A DNA stretch of 64,000 nucleotides from Bubalus kerabau (Eukaryota > Chordata > Mammalia > Artiodactyla > Bovidae), in the NCBI RefSeq assembly GCF_029407905.1, contig NC_073637.1:52700501-52764500 (forward strand). The letters are read 5' to 3'. Both the position numbers and the translations under genes were made by a program. The notes below the pieces were generated by a model. It was not told the origin of the DNA and searched no databases. It saw only the letters and a program-made list of their open reading frames with translations. Below are positions 35,041 to 47,053 of the stretch, piece by piece. The first letter of the stretch is position 1, and every line of letters begins with the position of its first letter.

Positions 35041-36429
35041 CAGTTCAGTTCAGTCACTCAGTTGTGTCCGACTCCTTGCGACCCCATGAATCGCAGCACG
35101 CCAGGCCTCCCTGTCCATCACCAACCCCCGGAGTTCACTCAGATGCACGTCCATCGAGTCAGTGATGCCGTCCAGCCATCTCATCCTCTGTCGTCCCCTT
35201 CTCCTCCTGCCCCCAATCCCTCCCAGCATCAGAGTCTTTTCCAATGAGTCAACTCTTCGCATGAGGCGGCCAAAGTACTGGAGTTTCAGCTTTAGCATCA
35301 TTCCTTCCAAAGAAATCCCAGGGCTGATCTCCTTCAGAATGGACTGGTTGGATCTCCTTGCAGTCCAAGGGACTCTCAAGAGTCTTCTCCAACACCACAC
35401 TTCAAAAGCGTCAATTCTTCAACACTCAGCTTTCTTCACAATCCAACTCTCACATCCATACATGACCACAGGAAAAACCATAGCCTTGACTAGACGGACC
35501 TTTGTTGGCAAAGTAATGTCTCTGCTTTTCAATATGCTATCTAGATTGGTCATAACTTTTCTTCCAAGGAGTAAGCATCTTTTAATTTCATGGCTGCAAT
35601 CACCATCTGCAATGATTTTGGAGCCCCCAAAAATAAAGTCTGACACTGTTTCCACTGTTTCCCCATCTATTTCCCATGAAGTGATGGGACCAGATGCCAT
35701 GATCTTTGTTTTCTGAATGTTGAGTTTTAAGCCAATTTTTTCACTCTCCTCTTTCACCTTCATCAAGAGGCTTTTTAGTCCCTCTTCACTTTCTGCCATA
35801 AGGGTGGTGTCATCTGCATATCTGAGGTTATTGATATTTCTCCTGGCAATCTTGATTCCAGCTTGTGCTTCTTCCAGTCCAGCATTTCTCATGATGTACT
35901 CTGCATATAAGTTAAATAAACAGGGTGACAATATACAGCCTTGACGAACTCCTTTTCCTATTTGGAACCAGTCTGTTGTTCCATGTCCAGTTCTAACTGT
36001 TGCTTCCTGACCTGCATACAAATTTCTCAAGAGGCAGATCAGGTGGTCTGGTATTCCCATCACTTTCGGAATTTTCCACAGTTTATTGTGATCCACACAG
36101 TCAAAGGCTTTGGCATAGTCAATAAAGCAGACATAGATGTTTTTCTGGAACTCCCTTGCTTTTTCCATGATCCAGCACATGTTGGCAATTTGATCTCTGG
36201 TTCCTCTGCCTTTTCTAAAACCAGCTTGAACATCAGGAAGTTCACGGTTCACGTATTGCTGAAGCCTGGCTTGGAGAATTTTGAGCATTACTTTACTAGC
36301 GTGTGAGATGAGTGCAATTGTGCGATAGCTTGAGCATTCTTTGGCATTGCCTTTCTTTGGGATTGGAATAAAAACTGACCTTTTCCAGTTCTGTGGCCAC
36401 TGCTGAGGTTTTCAAATTTGCTGGCATAT
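35041..36429 (-). mobile_element. Younger BovB, inverted, nested in an older BovB
   Basis: A 1.39-kb 5'-truncated BovB, 3' terminus CAGTTCAGTTCAGTCACTC at the left. The minus-strand frame 36288-35050 is open except for one TGA (35419-35421; CGA expected, CpG decay). It keeps the RT catalytic residues: motif A FIDYAKAFD (residues 55-63, first Asp 57), RQGCILSPCLF (115-125) and YADD (157-160, bases 35809-35820), and ends at the family stop after RTQLSD. Its endonuclease region is missing. It interrupts the BovB at 34553-35040 / 36430-37306, so it is younger. No clear TSD. Confidence 0.94.
35419..36288 (-). pseudogene. BovB reverse-transcriptase fragment, open 289 codons
   Basis: Partial reverse transcriptase of the BovB (RTE clade) LINE. 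In a complete element this enzyme copies the element RNA at a nicked chromosomal target, primed from the 3' end. Motif A (Asp 57), the RQGC/SPCLF box and YADD (Asp 159, Asp 160) are all present, so the polymerase triad is intact on paper. The N-terminal apurinic-type endonuclease and the RT start are absent because of 5' truncation, and the frame stops at TGA 35419-35421, before the C-terminal segment that continues in the same frame to 35050. I see no promoter for it; expression as a protein is unlikely. Confidence 0.85.
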
Positions 36430-37306
36430 CATCATGAGAAATGCTAGGCTGGATGAAGCACAAGCTTGAATCAAGATTGCTGGGAGAAATATCAATAATC
36501 TCTGATATGCAGATGATATCACTCTAATGGAAGAAAGTATATAAGAACTAAAGAGCCTCTTGATGAGGATGAAAGAGGAGAGTAAAAATGCTGTCTTAAA
36601 ACTCAATACTCAAAAAAAAAAAGATCATTGCATCTGGTTTCATCACTTCACAACAAATAGTTGGAGAAACAATGGAAATAGTGACAGACTTTATTTTCTT
36701 GTATTCCAGAATCACTGCAGATGGTGACTCCAGCCATGAATTAAAAGACACTTGCTCCCTGGAAGAAAAGATATGATAAACCTAGACAGTGCATTAAAAA
36801 ACAGAGACATCACTTCACCAATAAATGTCCATCTAGTTTGGACAAAAAGGTATTGTTTTTCCAGTAGTCATGTACAAGTATGAGAGTTGGACCATAAAAA
36901 GGCTGAGCACCAATGAACCGATGTTTTCAAATTGTGGCACTGGAGAAGACTCTTGAGCATCCCTTGAATAGCAAGGAGATCAAACCAGTCAATCCTATAG
37001 GAAATCAACCCTAATATTCATTGGAAGGACTGATGCTGAAGCTGAAACTCCAATACTCGGGCCACCTGATGGGAAGAGCCAATTCAAAGACCCTGGATTT
37101 GAGGAAATGGAAAAGACCCTGATTCTGGGAAAGACTGAGGGCAAGAGGAGAGAGGGGTGACAGAGGATGTAGTGGTTGGATGGACCATCAACCCAATGGA
37201 TATGAGTTTGAGCAAACTCTGGGAGAAAGTGAAGGCCAGGGAAGCCTGGCATGCTGCAGTCCATGGGGTGGCAAACAGCTGGGCCCGACTTAGTGACTGA
37301 ACAAGA
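36430..37306 (+). mobile_element. Older BovB, right half of a split element
   Basis: Continues 35040 with CATCATGAGAAATGCTAGG, then the YADD region (GATATGCAGATGATATCAC, catalytic box degraded), GAAGACTCTTGAGCATC and a GACTTAGTGACTGAAC 3' end. Stops and indels throughout. Its 3' terminus, ACTGAACAAGAACAA, differs from the ACTGAACTGAACTGAA type of younger copies and matches the copy at 49866-50145, so both probably belong to an older subfamily. Confidence 0.9.
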
Positions 37307-38945
37307 ACAAACACCTATAAAATGTTTCTCTCTGATAATGGGGTGCTTCAGAATGAGAGAGGTAATTGTCCTGAAAGAATACATAAATGGATGTACTACA
37401 GTTATTCACATTTTAGGGGCGGACAGAGAGCCCTAAGACAAAGGGCTTACTATATATGAAGTTATATAAGCACAAGTGAAATAATTTAATTACACCAGAT
37501 TTATAAAATTAAAATATAGGACATTATGTGCATTATTGGATATCAGAAAAAAAGTAAAATATGAGAGTGAATGCTATAGAAAGAGCTAATGAGGAAGCTA
37601 GAAATAAATCTGGAACAGAAGAATAGTTACTTAAACTTTGCTTGGGGAAATGACTCACCATCTCCCCATCTGTAGACTGAGTTCTACCATGTGTAATTGG
37701 GATGTTATCAAAATAAATGTGGTTAACAGATGTCCTCAAAGTATAAGATAATAAATTGAATATGATAGAGAAAGAAGATATTTGAAAATTATCTTAAGTT
37801 TGTAATTTTTGATGGCTGAAAAAATTGTAGTGCCTCTATTCGCATGAGGGAGACAGGAGGGAAAGACTATTCTGAACAAAATATGATGATCTTAAGATTG
37901 GACATATTATATTTGAAGACTGAGTGGAACGTAGATATAGAAATGTCAGAATTAAGGAATAAAGAGTAAACCTTTCTTAACATAAGCTTAGAGATTTTTC
38001 AAAAAATATAAATAGATGCTCTTCAAATTGAGTTCTGTTGCTTTAAATGACATCCAGAAATTCAGGTAACAAGAAACACATATTTAGCAAGTTTTCTTCA
38101 AATTCATATTTCTAATCATTGATGTGATAATTGATACATTAGTCCATTTAATTAATATTAATCAAGAGCCAAGAATACATGCCAAGAATAGATGCTGAGG
38201 ATAGATGAGTGAATACTGTCTACAAAGCTCTTACCTTTACAGAGTATCTTTCATAATAAAGGTAAATATATGTCAGTCAAGTAAGGTCTTCACCTTTGAT
38301 TTTAAAATATCAGTACTCATGTACATTGCAAAGCTGTCATCACATACCTTTTTCCCCCTCTCCTGTTCCTCAGCATGTAACTTCACTGTTTCTATTAACT
38401 TCATGACAAGCCCCATATGCTGCCACCAAGTGGAAGCATTTTTACTGGACTTCAGTTCTAAGCTGGCCCTACTGCTTCCTTCAGTTCATTTTCAGTACCA
38501 AAGATGTGCTGAGTAAACACAAAGTGCTCAGTGCTGGGGCACAGCTGCGAGGATGAGTATACCAAGGTGTATCATATCATGTCCGTGTCTGAGAAATGAT
38601 TTTTGTAGTCAAGACAATGAAGCAGAATTTTGTACAAGTATGAAACTATGAGATATACAGACTGCTAGCTACATATCAAAACTGTCAAGTTCAATGAGAG
38701 TATGAGTTCCATACCAGTGTCCCAGGATTCTGATCAGTATTAGAATATCCTGAGTCAAGAGTGTAGCAAGTAGCAACAGTAAGAAGAGGGATCTATACCC
38801 TATTTCAGTTTCATAGTATACAGTGGAGTCTTCATTCTTGAAAGTCAAGATGGCAGCATTTCATTTGTTAAGACTATTTATAAACACACATTTATCCATA
38901 TTTCAAGCTTAATTCTTCTAAAAATATTAACATTAAAAATTATAT
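37307..38945. other. AT-rich non-coding stretch, weak old-repeat traces
   Basis: 38150-38240 and 38500-38560 (CAGTGCTGGGGCACAGCTG) weakly resemble the ancient repeat seen at 22440 and 50385. Otherwise unassigned. Confidence 0.35.
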
Positions 38946-40530
38946 ATTTTTTTAAATTTTATTTTATTTTTAAATTTTACATAATTGTATTAGTTTTGCA
39001 AATATCAAAATGAATCCGCCACAAGTATACATGTGTTCCCCATCCTGAACCCTCCTCCCTCCTCCCTCCCCATTCCATCCCCCTGGGTCGTCCCAGTGCA
39101 CCAGCCCCAAGCATCCAGTATCGTGCATCGAACCTGGACTGGCAACTCGTTTCATACATGATATTTTACATGTTTCAATGCCATTCTCCCAAATCTTCCC
39201 ACCCTCTCCCTCTCTCTCAGAGTCCATAAGACTGTTCTATACATCAGTGTCTCTTTTGCTGTCTCGTACACAGGGTTATTGTTACCATCTTTCTAAATTC
39301 CATATATATGCGTTAGTATACTGTATTGGTGTTTTTCTTTCTGGCTTACTTCACTCTGTATAATAGGCTCCAGTTTCATCCACCTCATTAGAACTGATTC
39401 AAATGTATTCTTTTTAATGGCTGAGTAATACTCCATTGTGTATATGTACCACAGCTTTCTTATCCATTCATCTGCTGATGGACATCTAGGTTGCTTCCAT
39501 GTCCTGGATATTATAAACAGTGCTGCGATGAACATTGGGGTACACGTGTCTCTTTCCCTTCTGGTTTCCTCAGTGTGTATGCCCAGCAGTGGGATTGCTG
39601 GATCATAAGGCAGTTCTATTTCCAGTTTTTTAAGGAATCTCCACACTGTTCTCCATAGTGGCTGTACTAGTTTGCATTCCCACCAACAGTGGAAGAGGGT
39701 TCCGTTTTCTCCACACCTTCTCCAGCATTTCTTGCTTGTAGACTTTTGGATCGCAGCCATTCTGACTGGTGTGAAATGGTACCTCATAGTGGTTTTGATT
39801 TGCATTTCTCTGATAATGAGTGATGTTGAGCATCTTTTCATGTGTTTGTTAGCCATCTGTATGTCTTCTTTGGAGAAATGTCTATTTAGTTCTTTGGCCC
39901 ATTTTTCGATTGGGTCATTTATTTTTCTGGAGTTGAGCTGTAGGAGTTGCTTGTATATTCTCGAGATTAGTTGTTTGTCAGTTGCTTCATTTGCTATTAT
40001 CTTCTCCCATTCTGAAGGCTGTCTTTTCACCTTGCTAATAGTTTCCTTTGATGTGCAGAAGCTTTTAAGGTTAATTAGGTCCCATTTGTTTATTTTTGCT
40101 TTTATTTCCAATATTCTGGGAGGTGGGTCATAGAGGATCCTGCTGTGATGAATGTCAGAGGGTGTTTTGCCTATGTTCTCCTCTAGGAGTTTTATAGTTT
40201 CTGGTCTTACGTTGAGATCTTTAATCCATTTTGAGTTTATTTTTGTGTATGGTGTTAGAAAGTGTTCTAGTTTCATTCTTTTACAAGTGGTTGACCAGTT
40301 TTCCCAGCACCACTTGTTAAAGAGATTGTCTTTAATCCATTGTATATTCTTGCCTCCTTTGTCAAAGATAAGGTGTCCATATATGCGTGGATTTATCTCT
40401 GGGCTTTCTATTTTGTTCCATTGATCTATATTTCTGTCTTTGTGCCAGTACCATACTGTCTTGATAACTGTGGCTTTGTAGTAGAGCCTGAAGTCAGGTA
40501 GGTTGATTCCTCCAGTTCCATTCTTCTTTT
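38946..40530 (-). mobile_element. L1 (ruminant L1-BT type), 5'-truncated, young-looking
   Basis: Reverse-strand L1 consisting of the C-terminal third of ORF2, the complete 3' UTR with the reversed CCCTCCTCCCTCCTCCC segment, and an A-rich tail at 38946-38980. TTTTTTTAAATTT flanks both sides (38947-38959 and 40528-40540) and is a possible TSD, though low in complexity. ORF2 is open to its natural end. This is the best preserved L1 in the window. A Bov-tA inserted within about 30 bases of its 5' border. Confidence 0.95.
39293..40530 (-). pseudogene. L1 ORF2 C-terminal fragment, open about 410 codons
   Basis: C-terminal part of L1 ORF2p, the protein whose endonuclease and RT drive target-primed insertion. 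This piece lies after the RT palm and includes TGGINLPDF, WCWENW, FSKEDIQMANKHMKRCS and KTTMRYHFTPVRMA, then the cysteine-rich motif CX3CX7HX4C. Numbering from the ATG of the longer open frame (40666), the motif is Cys 314, Cys 318, His 326, Cys 331. No stop interrupts it before the normal end. The first 45 codons of that longer frame come from the antisense of the neighbouring Bov-tA, not from L1. Endonuclease and RT are missing, so it cannot be active. Confidence 0.9.
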
Positions 40531-40558
40531 TTTTAAATTTAAATGATATGTTTACACT

Positions 40559-40771
40559 GGGACCACCCTGGTGGTTCAGCAATAAAAAACCCACATGCCA
40601 ATGCAGGAGATGCAGGTTCAATCCCTGGGTCAGGAATATTCCCTCAAGAAGAAAATGAAAACTCACTCCAGTATTCTTACCTGGGAAATCCCATGGACAG
40701 ATGAGCCTGACAGGCTATAGTCCAGGGTACAGAAAGAGTCGATATGACTTTGTGGCTAAACAGTGACAGCA
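40559..40771 (+). mobile_element. Bov-tA SINE, complete with TSD
   Basis: Head GGGACCACCCTGGTGGTTCAG with B box GGTTCAATCCC, body with CACTCCAGTATTCTTACCTG, and the 3' end through GTCGATATGAC. ATGTTTACACT (40548-40558) and ATGTTTACATT (40772-40782) form a 10/11 target duplication. Confidence 0.94.
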
Positions 40772-40782
40772 ATGTTTACATT

Positions 40783-42035
40783 AGACATGAAATCCATAAA
40801 CTGTAGTTAGAAATTATTTTTTTTTAAGAAATTAAGCCTATAAAGAGAAAATACATGCATTTCAAATAAGAGTGAAGTTATTAAAAATGGCCATGTGAAT
40901 AAATCAGAGACATTTTTCCTAAATTCCTAAAGAGAGATTTAATTTGCATGACCAAGGTAAAATTATTCTAAGAATTTATTTTGAATTTTGAAGCAAAGAT
41001 ATTCTCATATATATAGGATATATACAGGCAACTTCACTCAAATCACTGGAGAATGGTTAAGATTGGATATAAAAAGGGGAGTCCAATGCAGTGGAACCAA
41101 CTGTGAGCTAAGATGCAAAAGTATAAGTGATGTGTTTAGTAAGTAGCATACAGATAAATAAAGACTCAGCCAGAATTTACTGATTATGAAGTATATAGTA
41201 GGACAGGATAAGAGGCCCAGTCTTTAGTCTTTGTATTAGGCATTACTCTTTCATTAGCAAGTCATATTTCTTATGCAATTAAGGAATTCTAAGGTGTGCA
41301 ATTGATTAGAAGGTCTTCTCTTTATACATAGCTAGATGAAATATAGCAATATTTTCAGGTTTTCTCTTTTCCCAGGTAGCATTATGATTGGCATAAAAAC
41401 CTTTAGCAGAAAAAGTTCTATCTGCACTAGCAAAAATATCTTAAAGAGAATTTTGATCAACTCAGCTTGGTTCACATGTCCATCTCTAAATCTTTTTTTC
41501 TTTAAGGCAATTTTCTTTGGTTTGACATAGGTTATATAACTATACCACACAATCTTGTTATTAAAAAGATTTGCATTTCTATTGTTCAATAAAAAAATTA
41601 CTACAAATTTAAAAGCTTGAAACAACACATGGCTATTCTCTCACAGCTTCCATGGTCAGTACAGGCATAGTTTGGCGGAGTCCTTTTCTTAGCTAAGTCA
41701 CACCAATCATGAAGCTAGACTGAAACCAAAATCAAGGTTTCCATCAGGCTGCAGTAACACCTATGTTGAAAGTTTAGCTCAACTACTCCATGGTATTGGT
41801 AACTTGGCATTCATTTTTATGGCCAAGTGCCCTGTAGGGACCTTGAACTGACATGAGCCCCTTCCTGGAGCACATGCCTTAGTGAACAGCCCCCAGAATC
41901 CCAAGTACCTGTAAGTTCCTAAACTCCCTAGACCTCTTTGTGGTAAGAACTCTTCCTTATCTTACATGTCTTCCCCTTGTCCACTCCTCTGATAAAGCCC
42001 TATCAAAGCTTAACCAAATCCCCACTCTTTCTCAG
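40783..42035. other. Non-coding stretch with an old-repeat trace
   Basis: 41600-41760 (CTTGAAACAACACATGGC, ATTCTCTCACAGCTTCCATGG, AAATCAAGGTTTCC) resembles an ancient repeat that also appears near 16185. Otherwise unassigned. Confidence 0.4.
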
Positions 42036-42350
42036 ACATGGAGAACAGACTTATGGACACACAGGGGCAGGAGAGTGTGGGACCAGTTAAGAGAGTAGCA
42101 TTGGAATATATACATAACCATATGTAAAATAGATAGCTAGTGGAAAGTTGCTGTATAACACAGGGAGCTCAATCTGGTGCTCTGGTACCACCTAGAGGGG
42201 TGGGATCAGGTGGGAGGGAGGTTCAAGACGGAGGATACACATGTATACTTCTGGCTGATTCATGTTGATATATGACAGAAACCAGCACAGCATTGTAAAG
42301 CAATTATCTTTCAAATAAAAATAAGTTAAAAAAAAAAAAAAAAAAAAAAC
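42036..42350 (+). mobile_element. L1 3' UTR with 22-base poly(A)
   Basis: Starts at ACATGGAGAACAGACTTATGG and contains TTGCTGTATAACACAGGGAG, GGTGGGAGGGAGGTTC, CTGGCTGATTCATGTTG and AGCATTGTAAAGCAATTATC, ending in a long A run at about 42328-42349. Same type as 10776-11152 and 62816-62983. Confidence 0.88.
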
Positions 42351-43015
42351 CTCTTTTTGGTTTGAGTTGACTAATCCAGACATAGCATAGGAACTTCAAA
42401 GCACTCCACCTCATGGCCCCTCAGGACATGTGACCCACATCCTGAGGTTCTCTCTCTGCCTGCAGCCTGCCTTGACCTCCCATGGAGGTGTGCTGTGTAC
42501 CTTCTCCAGAACCTGTGTATAATCAACTCCTCTCTTTCACTTTCCCTTTTAGTCTTCTGTTGATCCATGGCTCTACCTAGCAAATGAATTTAACAAAGTC
42601 ACAACAGTTTGACACCTAGGCCAAGGAATAATTCACTTCAAGTTCCCTCAGATTGTTGGCTGAATTCATTTCTTATGATTATAGAACTGAGTTTACTGTT
42701 TTCTTCATGGCCATCAGCCACACACACAGAGACTACTTGTAGTTTATTTCCATGGGGTCCTCTTAAGACATGAGACTTCTTCAAAATCTGTAACTTTTTT
42801 CTTCAGTGTGCTACTCATTGCTGGACTTCATGCCATTCCTGAAAGTCCCCTAGTAATTTTCTGTTTTCTCATGAATTTAGTTTAAATCTCTACTTTAAAA
42901 ATTAAAATTAGTCTCCAAGGAATTCTTATGTATTTTTCCACTCAGATTTACTTGTTTATTTTTCATTGAATTATAACTTCAGTGTTCTCTTAGTGATCTT
43001 GACTTTCTTTCATAA
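42351..43015. other. Non-coding stretch, no feature recognised
   Basis: 42390-42560 is GC-richer than its neighbours, but no element or exon is recognisable. Confidence 0.4.
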
Positions 43016-43251
43016 GTTCAGTTCAGTAGCTCAGTCATGTCCAACTGTTTGCAACCCCAGGGACTGCAGTATGCCAGGCTTTCCTGTCCATCACCAACTC
43101 CTGAGTTTACTCAAACTCATGTCCATCGAGTAGATGATGCCATCCAACCATCTCACCCTCTTTCATCTCTTTCTCTTACCACTTTCAATCTTTCCCAGAA
43201 TCAGGATGTTTTCCAATGAATCAGTTTTTGCATCAGATGGACAAAGTAGCT
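43016..43251 (-). mobile_element. BovB LINE, short 3' end
   Basis: Reversed BovB 3' terminus from AGTTCAGTTCAGTAGCTCAG to CATCAGATGGACAAAGTAG. Diverged. Confidence 0.88.
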
Positions 43252-43535
43252 TTCCCAAAAAACATGCCTTATGTGTAGATATAATCTTTCACAACCCTTT
43301 TCCTACTGCACTTGTCCACAAATACCAATGTATTGACTAAAAGCAGTTTCTAAAGCTGAAGGGCATAAATGCTTCTCTTTCCACCAGTCTAAGAAGACTA
43401 CTGAAGAAATGGATACTTTTGGATATCATAAATCAAGACTGCTATCTGTTTTAAATGCATGTAAGATACTATGTATAAAGTTTTAAATCTTCCTCTAAGG
43501 TTACTGTTCCTTTTTAAATTAACATTAATATTTTC

Positions 43536-44036
43536 TGTTCAGTTGCTCAGTCATGTCTGACTCTTTGCAACCCCATGAATCACAGCATGCCAGGCCTCCC
43601 TGTCCATCACCAACTCCCAGAGTTCACTCAAACTCATGTGCATCGAGTCGGTGATGCCATCCAGCCATCTCATCGTCCCCTCCTCCTCCCCCCAATCCCT
43701 CCCAGCATCAGGGTCTTTTGAAATGAGTCAACTCTTCGCATGAGGTGGCCAAAGTACTGGAGTTTCAGCCTCAGCATCAGTCCTTCCAAAGAACACCCAG
43801 GGCTGATCTCCTTTAGGATGGACTGGTTGGATCTCCTTGCAGTCCAAGGGACTCTCAAGAGTCTTCTCCAGCACCACAGTTCAAAATCATCAATTCTTCA
43901 GTGCTCAGCTTTCTTCGCAGTCCAACTCTCACATCCATACATGACCACTGGAAAAACCATAGCCTTGACTAAACGGACCTTTGTTGGCAAAGTAATATCT
44001 CTGCTGTTTAATATGCTATCTAGGTTGGTCATAAAG
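43536..44036 (-). mobile_element. BovB LINE, 3' end
   Basis: Reversed BovB from TGTTCAGTTGCTCAGTC to CTATCTAGGTTGGTCATAA, covering the C-terminal coding segment. Relatively well preserved, with a GCATGAGGTGGCCAAAGTAC segment typical of younger copies, but short in-frame deletions near 43671-43685. Confidence 0.93.
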
Positions 44037-44689
44037 TGTCCCTTTAAAATATAACTCTTAACATTGAACATGTTGTCTCTGATGTAATTAACACTACAAA
44101 AACAATGCCTGAATTATTTTCTTCAATATAGCAAAGACTAATTTAGCTATTTTTTAAAACTCCAATATAACTCTATAGCATATTGAGCTTGTGATTAATC
44201 AAAAATTTCTAGTATTTCCAATAACGTTTCTGTTAAGCCAGGTCTCAATAATCCGGCACTTATACAAAACTGATTCTCTCACCAAATACAAGGTCAAATA
44301 TTAAAGTTTGCCAAGTTCTTTAGTTACTGTACACAAATTTTCTTCAGAAGTAAAATTTATCAGTGCAGGATTAACACTACATTTTTACTTCTCTACAGAT
44401 ATGAGAAGTATGCCTTCTATATTCTGATTACAACTGTTGACTAAAATGTTGAAGAGTACAGATTGGAGGGCACAATCTTTTGTATGCACTTTATACAAAC
44501 TGATATCATTGTATTAACACAGAGTATATTTTTTCATTTATAGTTATAACCATTTAATCATCTTTACTTCTAAATTTTATACAAGACCTTATTGCAAACA
44601 GCTCTAGAATCAACATAAAGTACAATGTATGAGTCCTCTCTAATGATCTCCTCCTATATATCTAACTTAGTTCCTCTCTCCCTTTGATT
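44037..44689. other. AT-rich non-coding stretch, no feature recognised
   Basis: No repeat family or coding signal seen. Confidence 0.4.
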
Positions 44690-45000
44690 CTTTGATCCAA
44701 TGTCCTCTTTACAGTAAGAGTTTCCATGGTCACCCTATTTAAATTATAATTCCCTTCTCCCCAGGCATGCCATACTTTCCTCTACTTTAATTTTTACTGT
44801 TGTTTTTATATTTTACATTTTTAGTTATTCATCAATTACTCTCCTTCCCCAGAATGTAATCCCATGTAACCCCTTGAGTGCAAAGATTTCAATTTCTGTT
44901 TGTTGTTGTTTTATACCTATGTTCACAGACGCTAAGAAAGTTTTTGTAATAATGGACACCAATGAATATTTGTAAGTGAATGTGTGCATTACTCTCATTT
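44690..45000 (+). mobile_element. L2 LINE 3' end
   Basis: Degraded L2: GGTCACCCTATTTAAA, TCCTTCCCCAGAATGTAATC, CTTGAGTGCAAAGATTTC and a terminal AATGAATATTTGTAAGTGAATG, in the L2 3' order. Confidence 0.6.
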
Positions 45001-46128
45001 ATTATAATACTTTGAAGAAAGAAATTGTGTCATATTGCCATCATACTTTTTTTTTTATCCTGTTTATGTTTAATGCCTACCATTATTTTTAAAGATGTCA
45101 TTTCTTAATTCATTGCTTCTAGAAGTTTCCTCAAAGTTTAGAATTGATTTTTGGTAGCTTCTATTCTCAGTCTTTTTTTTTTTTTTCAGGTATTTCCTTT
45201 ATCCTTCAACAGGTTTTCAATTGCTTTGGAGAATCATACAAAGTCTAAATCAAAGTATGTTTTCTCCTAAAATTAATTATAAATGATATAATACCTCAAG
45301 GTAGAAGTTTATAATATTTCTTATTAACTATATTGCAATTTTTTTTTAGAGGAGTTGGTTTAAAAAAAGTTTACAGTGTTTCTCAAACTGGGTTTTGCAA
45401 AAGTACAAAATGTCATGTTACCTTATCTGATAAGTTTTCAAGCTTATTGTAAGCATGGAATCTAATATTTTACCTAAATATTAGACTTCTGATAAAAAAG
45501 ATGCTAATGAGTAAAGAAACTTCAATATGTTCCTTTCCATAACCAAGAATAATAATAACATTCAGCTGGTGAAATTTTTCAAAGAAAATACCTGTTAAGA
45601 GGCTTAAAACGCTAGAGGAGAGCCTGCATTTACTACAAATGCTTATTAAGAAACTTGCTGCATCACACTTTAAAGTGTAAGAATCATTGTTAATGAAAGT
45701 AAAAAAAAAAAAAAAATCACTGGACAAAAGTCATTTTAGTTAACTTCCAACAATTAATTTTAAATAATTTCACATTTGACCTAGAGACCTTATATTTTGG
45801 CCTACATCTGTGTACTGCAAGTTCCCTTGTGAAAGTTAATGAACTGTCTTACCAACTGCATTGTTTTCACTTCTAAGAATAGTGCTTGCTCATGAGTTTT
45901 CTTGTAAATGACAAGTAAGATTTCCATAATTGCCTGATCATGAATTAATTCTGCTTTTAAAGAGGTGCTGACAGTCTTTGCTTACTTTTGGATTAATATG
46001 TAACAAAGCTATTCTCTGGGGATACATATTCTTATTAAATATTGGCCATGCAATAATATGCTCTCTAAGCCCCTAAAGTACCATTATATCCCAGCATACA
46101 GCTTATTTTCATCTCCTAGGAAAGCAGT
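45001..46128. other. AT-rich non-coding stretch, no feature recognised
   Basis: Contains T runs at about 45049-45056 and 45173-45188 and an A run near 45701-45716; no element recognised. Confidence 0.4.
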
Positions 46129-46249
46129 TGGAGAAGGAAATGGCAACCCACTCCAGTGTTCTTGCCTGGAGAATCCCAGGGACGGGGGAGCCTGGTGGGC
46201 TGCCGTCTATGAGGTCGCACAGAGTCGGACATGACTGAAGTGACTTAGC
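46129..46249 (+). mobile_element. Bov-A monomer SINE with TSD
   Basis: One Bov-A unit, TGGAGAAGGAAATGGCAACC to GACTGAAGTGACTTAGC. AGGAAAGCAGT (46118-46128) and AGGAAGGCAGT (46250-46260) are a 10/11 target duplication. Well preserved body (GGGACGGGGGAGCCTGG). Confidence 0.94.
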
Positions 46250-46260
46250 AGGAAGGCAGT

Positions 46261-47053
46261 AACCAAGAGAAGAATATATTCATAAAATGAATGCATCTTG
46301 GCTTACAACTTGAGATGACACTGCTCAATATAATTGATTGACAGAACACTTTGCTGCTTTCATTATCTTTCTAAAAACTGAAGCATCCTCAGTGGAACAA
46401 TTCTAAGTAGGGATCTTACTATTTCATCTTTTTTAATTTGAATATCTAGCTGGGGACAAATTTTCAGTTACTCTTGATCTTCAAATCTTGCATCCCTCCT
46501 CTTTTACTTTCCTATTCATTTGTTAAAAATATCTAGGACAGATTTGTCCCTAAGTGTTTTTTGTAAAGTAGTAACTTGGGTTGAAATTGCTTAAAATAAA
46601 GCCAATCATTTCTGAAACTTACTAAACTTATAAAGGAATATTTAATTTGAATGTATGATTTTGAGTAAGTGTAAGGGGATACGGTATAGGGTAATCCTAA
46701 ATTATTCTAACTACATTTTTTTTTCTTTTCACAAAAATTTTTAATTATTTTTAATGGAATAGTTTTGGAAGTAGACAATAACATCAACATTCTATACTTC
46801 AAAGACAATAATTCTATGATTTCGATATTTCATTTTAGCTTCAGATGTAATTCCTAAATAGATGAAGATTTAATTTATTCTTGAGCCTGCCACTAACAAC
46901 TATATCTCAGGTTAACTACAACTCATTGACAAATTTCATCTCTGAAACTTTGGAAGATTTACCCAAGAGTTCACTTAAAATAGTCCATGATACCTAACTT
47001 CATCAAATCACTAGACTGGTAATCTTGCTATATTTTGCTAATCTTCCTTAGGT
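46261..47053. other. AT-rich non-coding stretch, no feature recognised
   Basis: No repeat family or coding signal seen. Confidence 0.4.

Noticed and set aside
40531..40666. N-terminal extension of the L1 ORF2 frame
   Set aside because: These codons are antisense Bov-tA SINE sequence and flank, joined by chance to the L1 frame.
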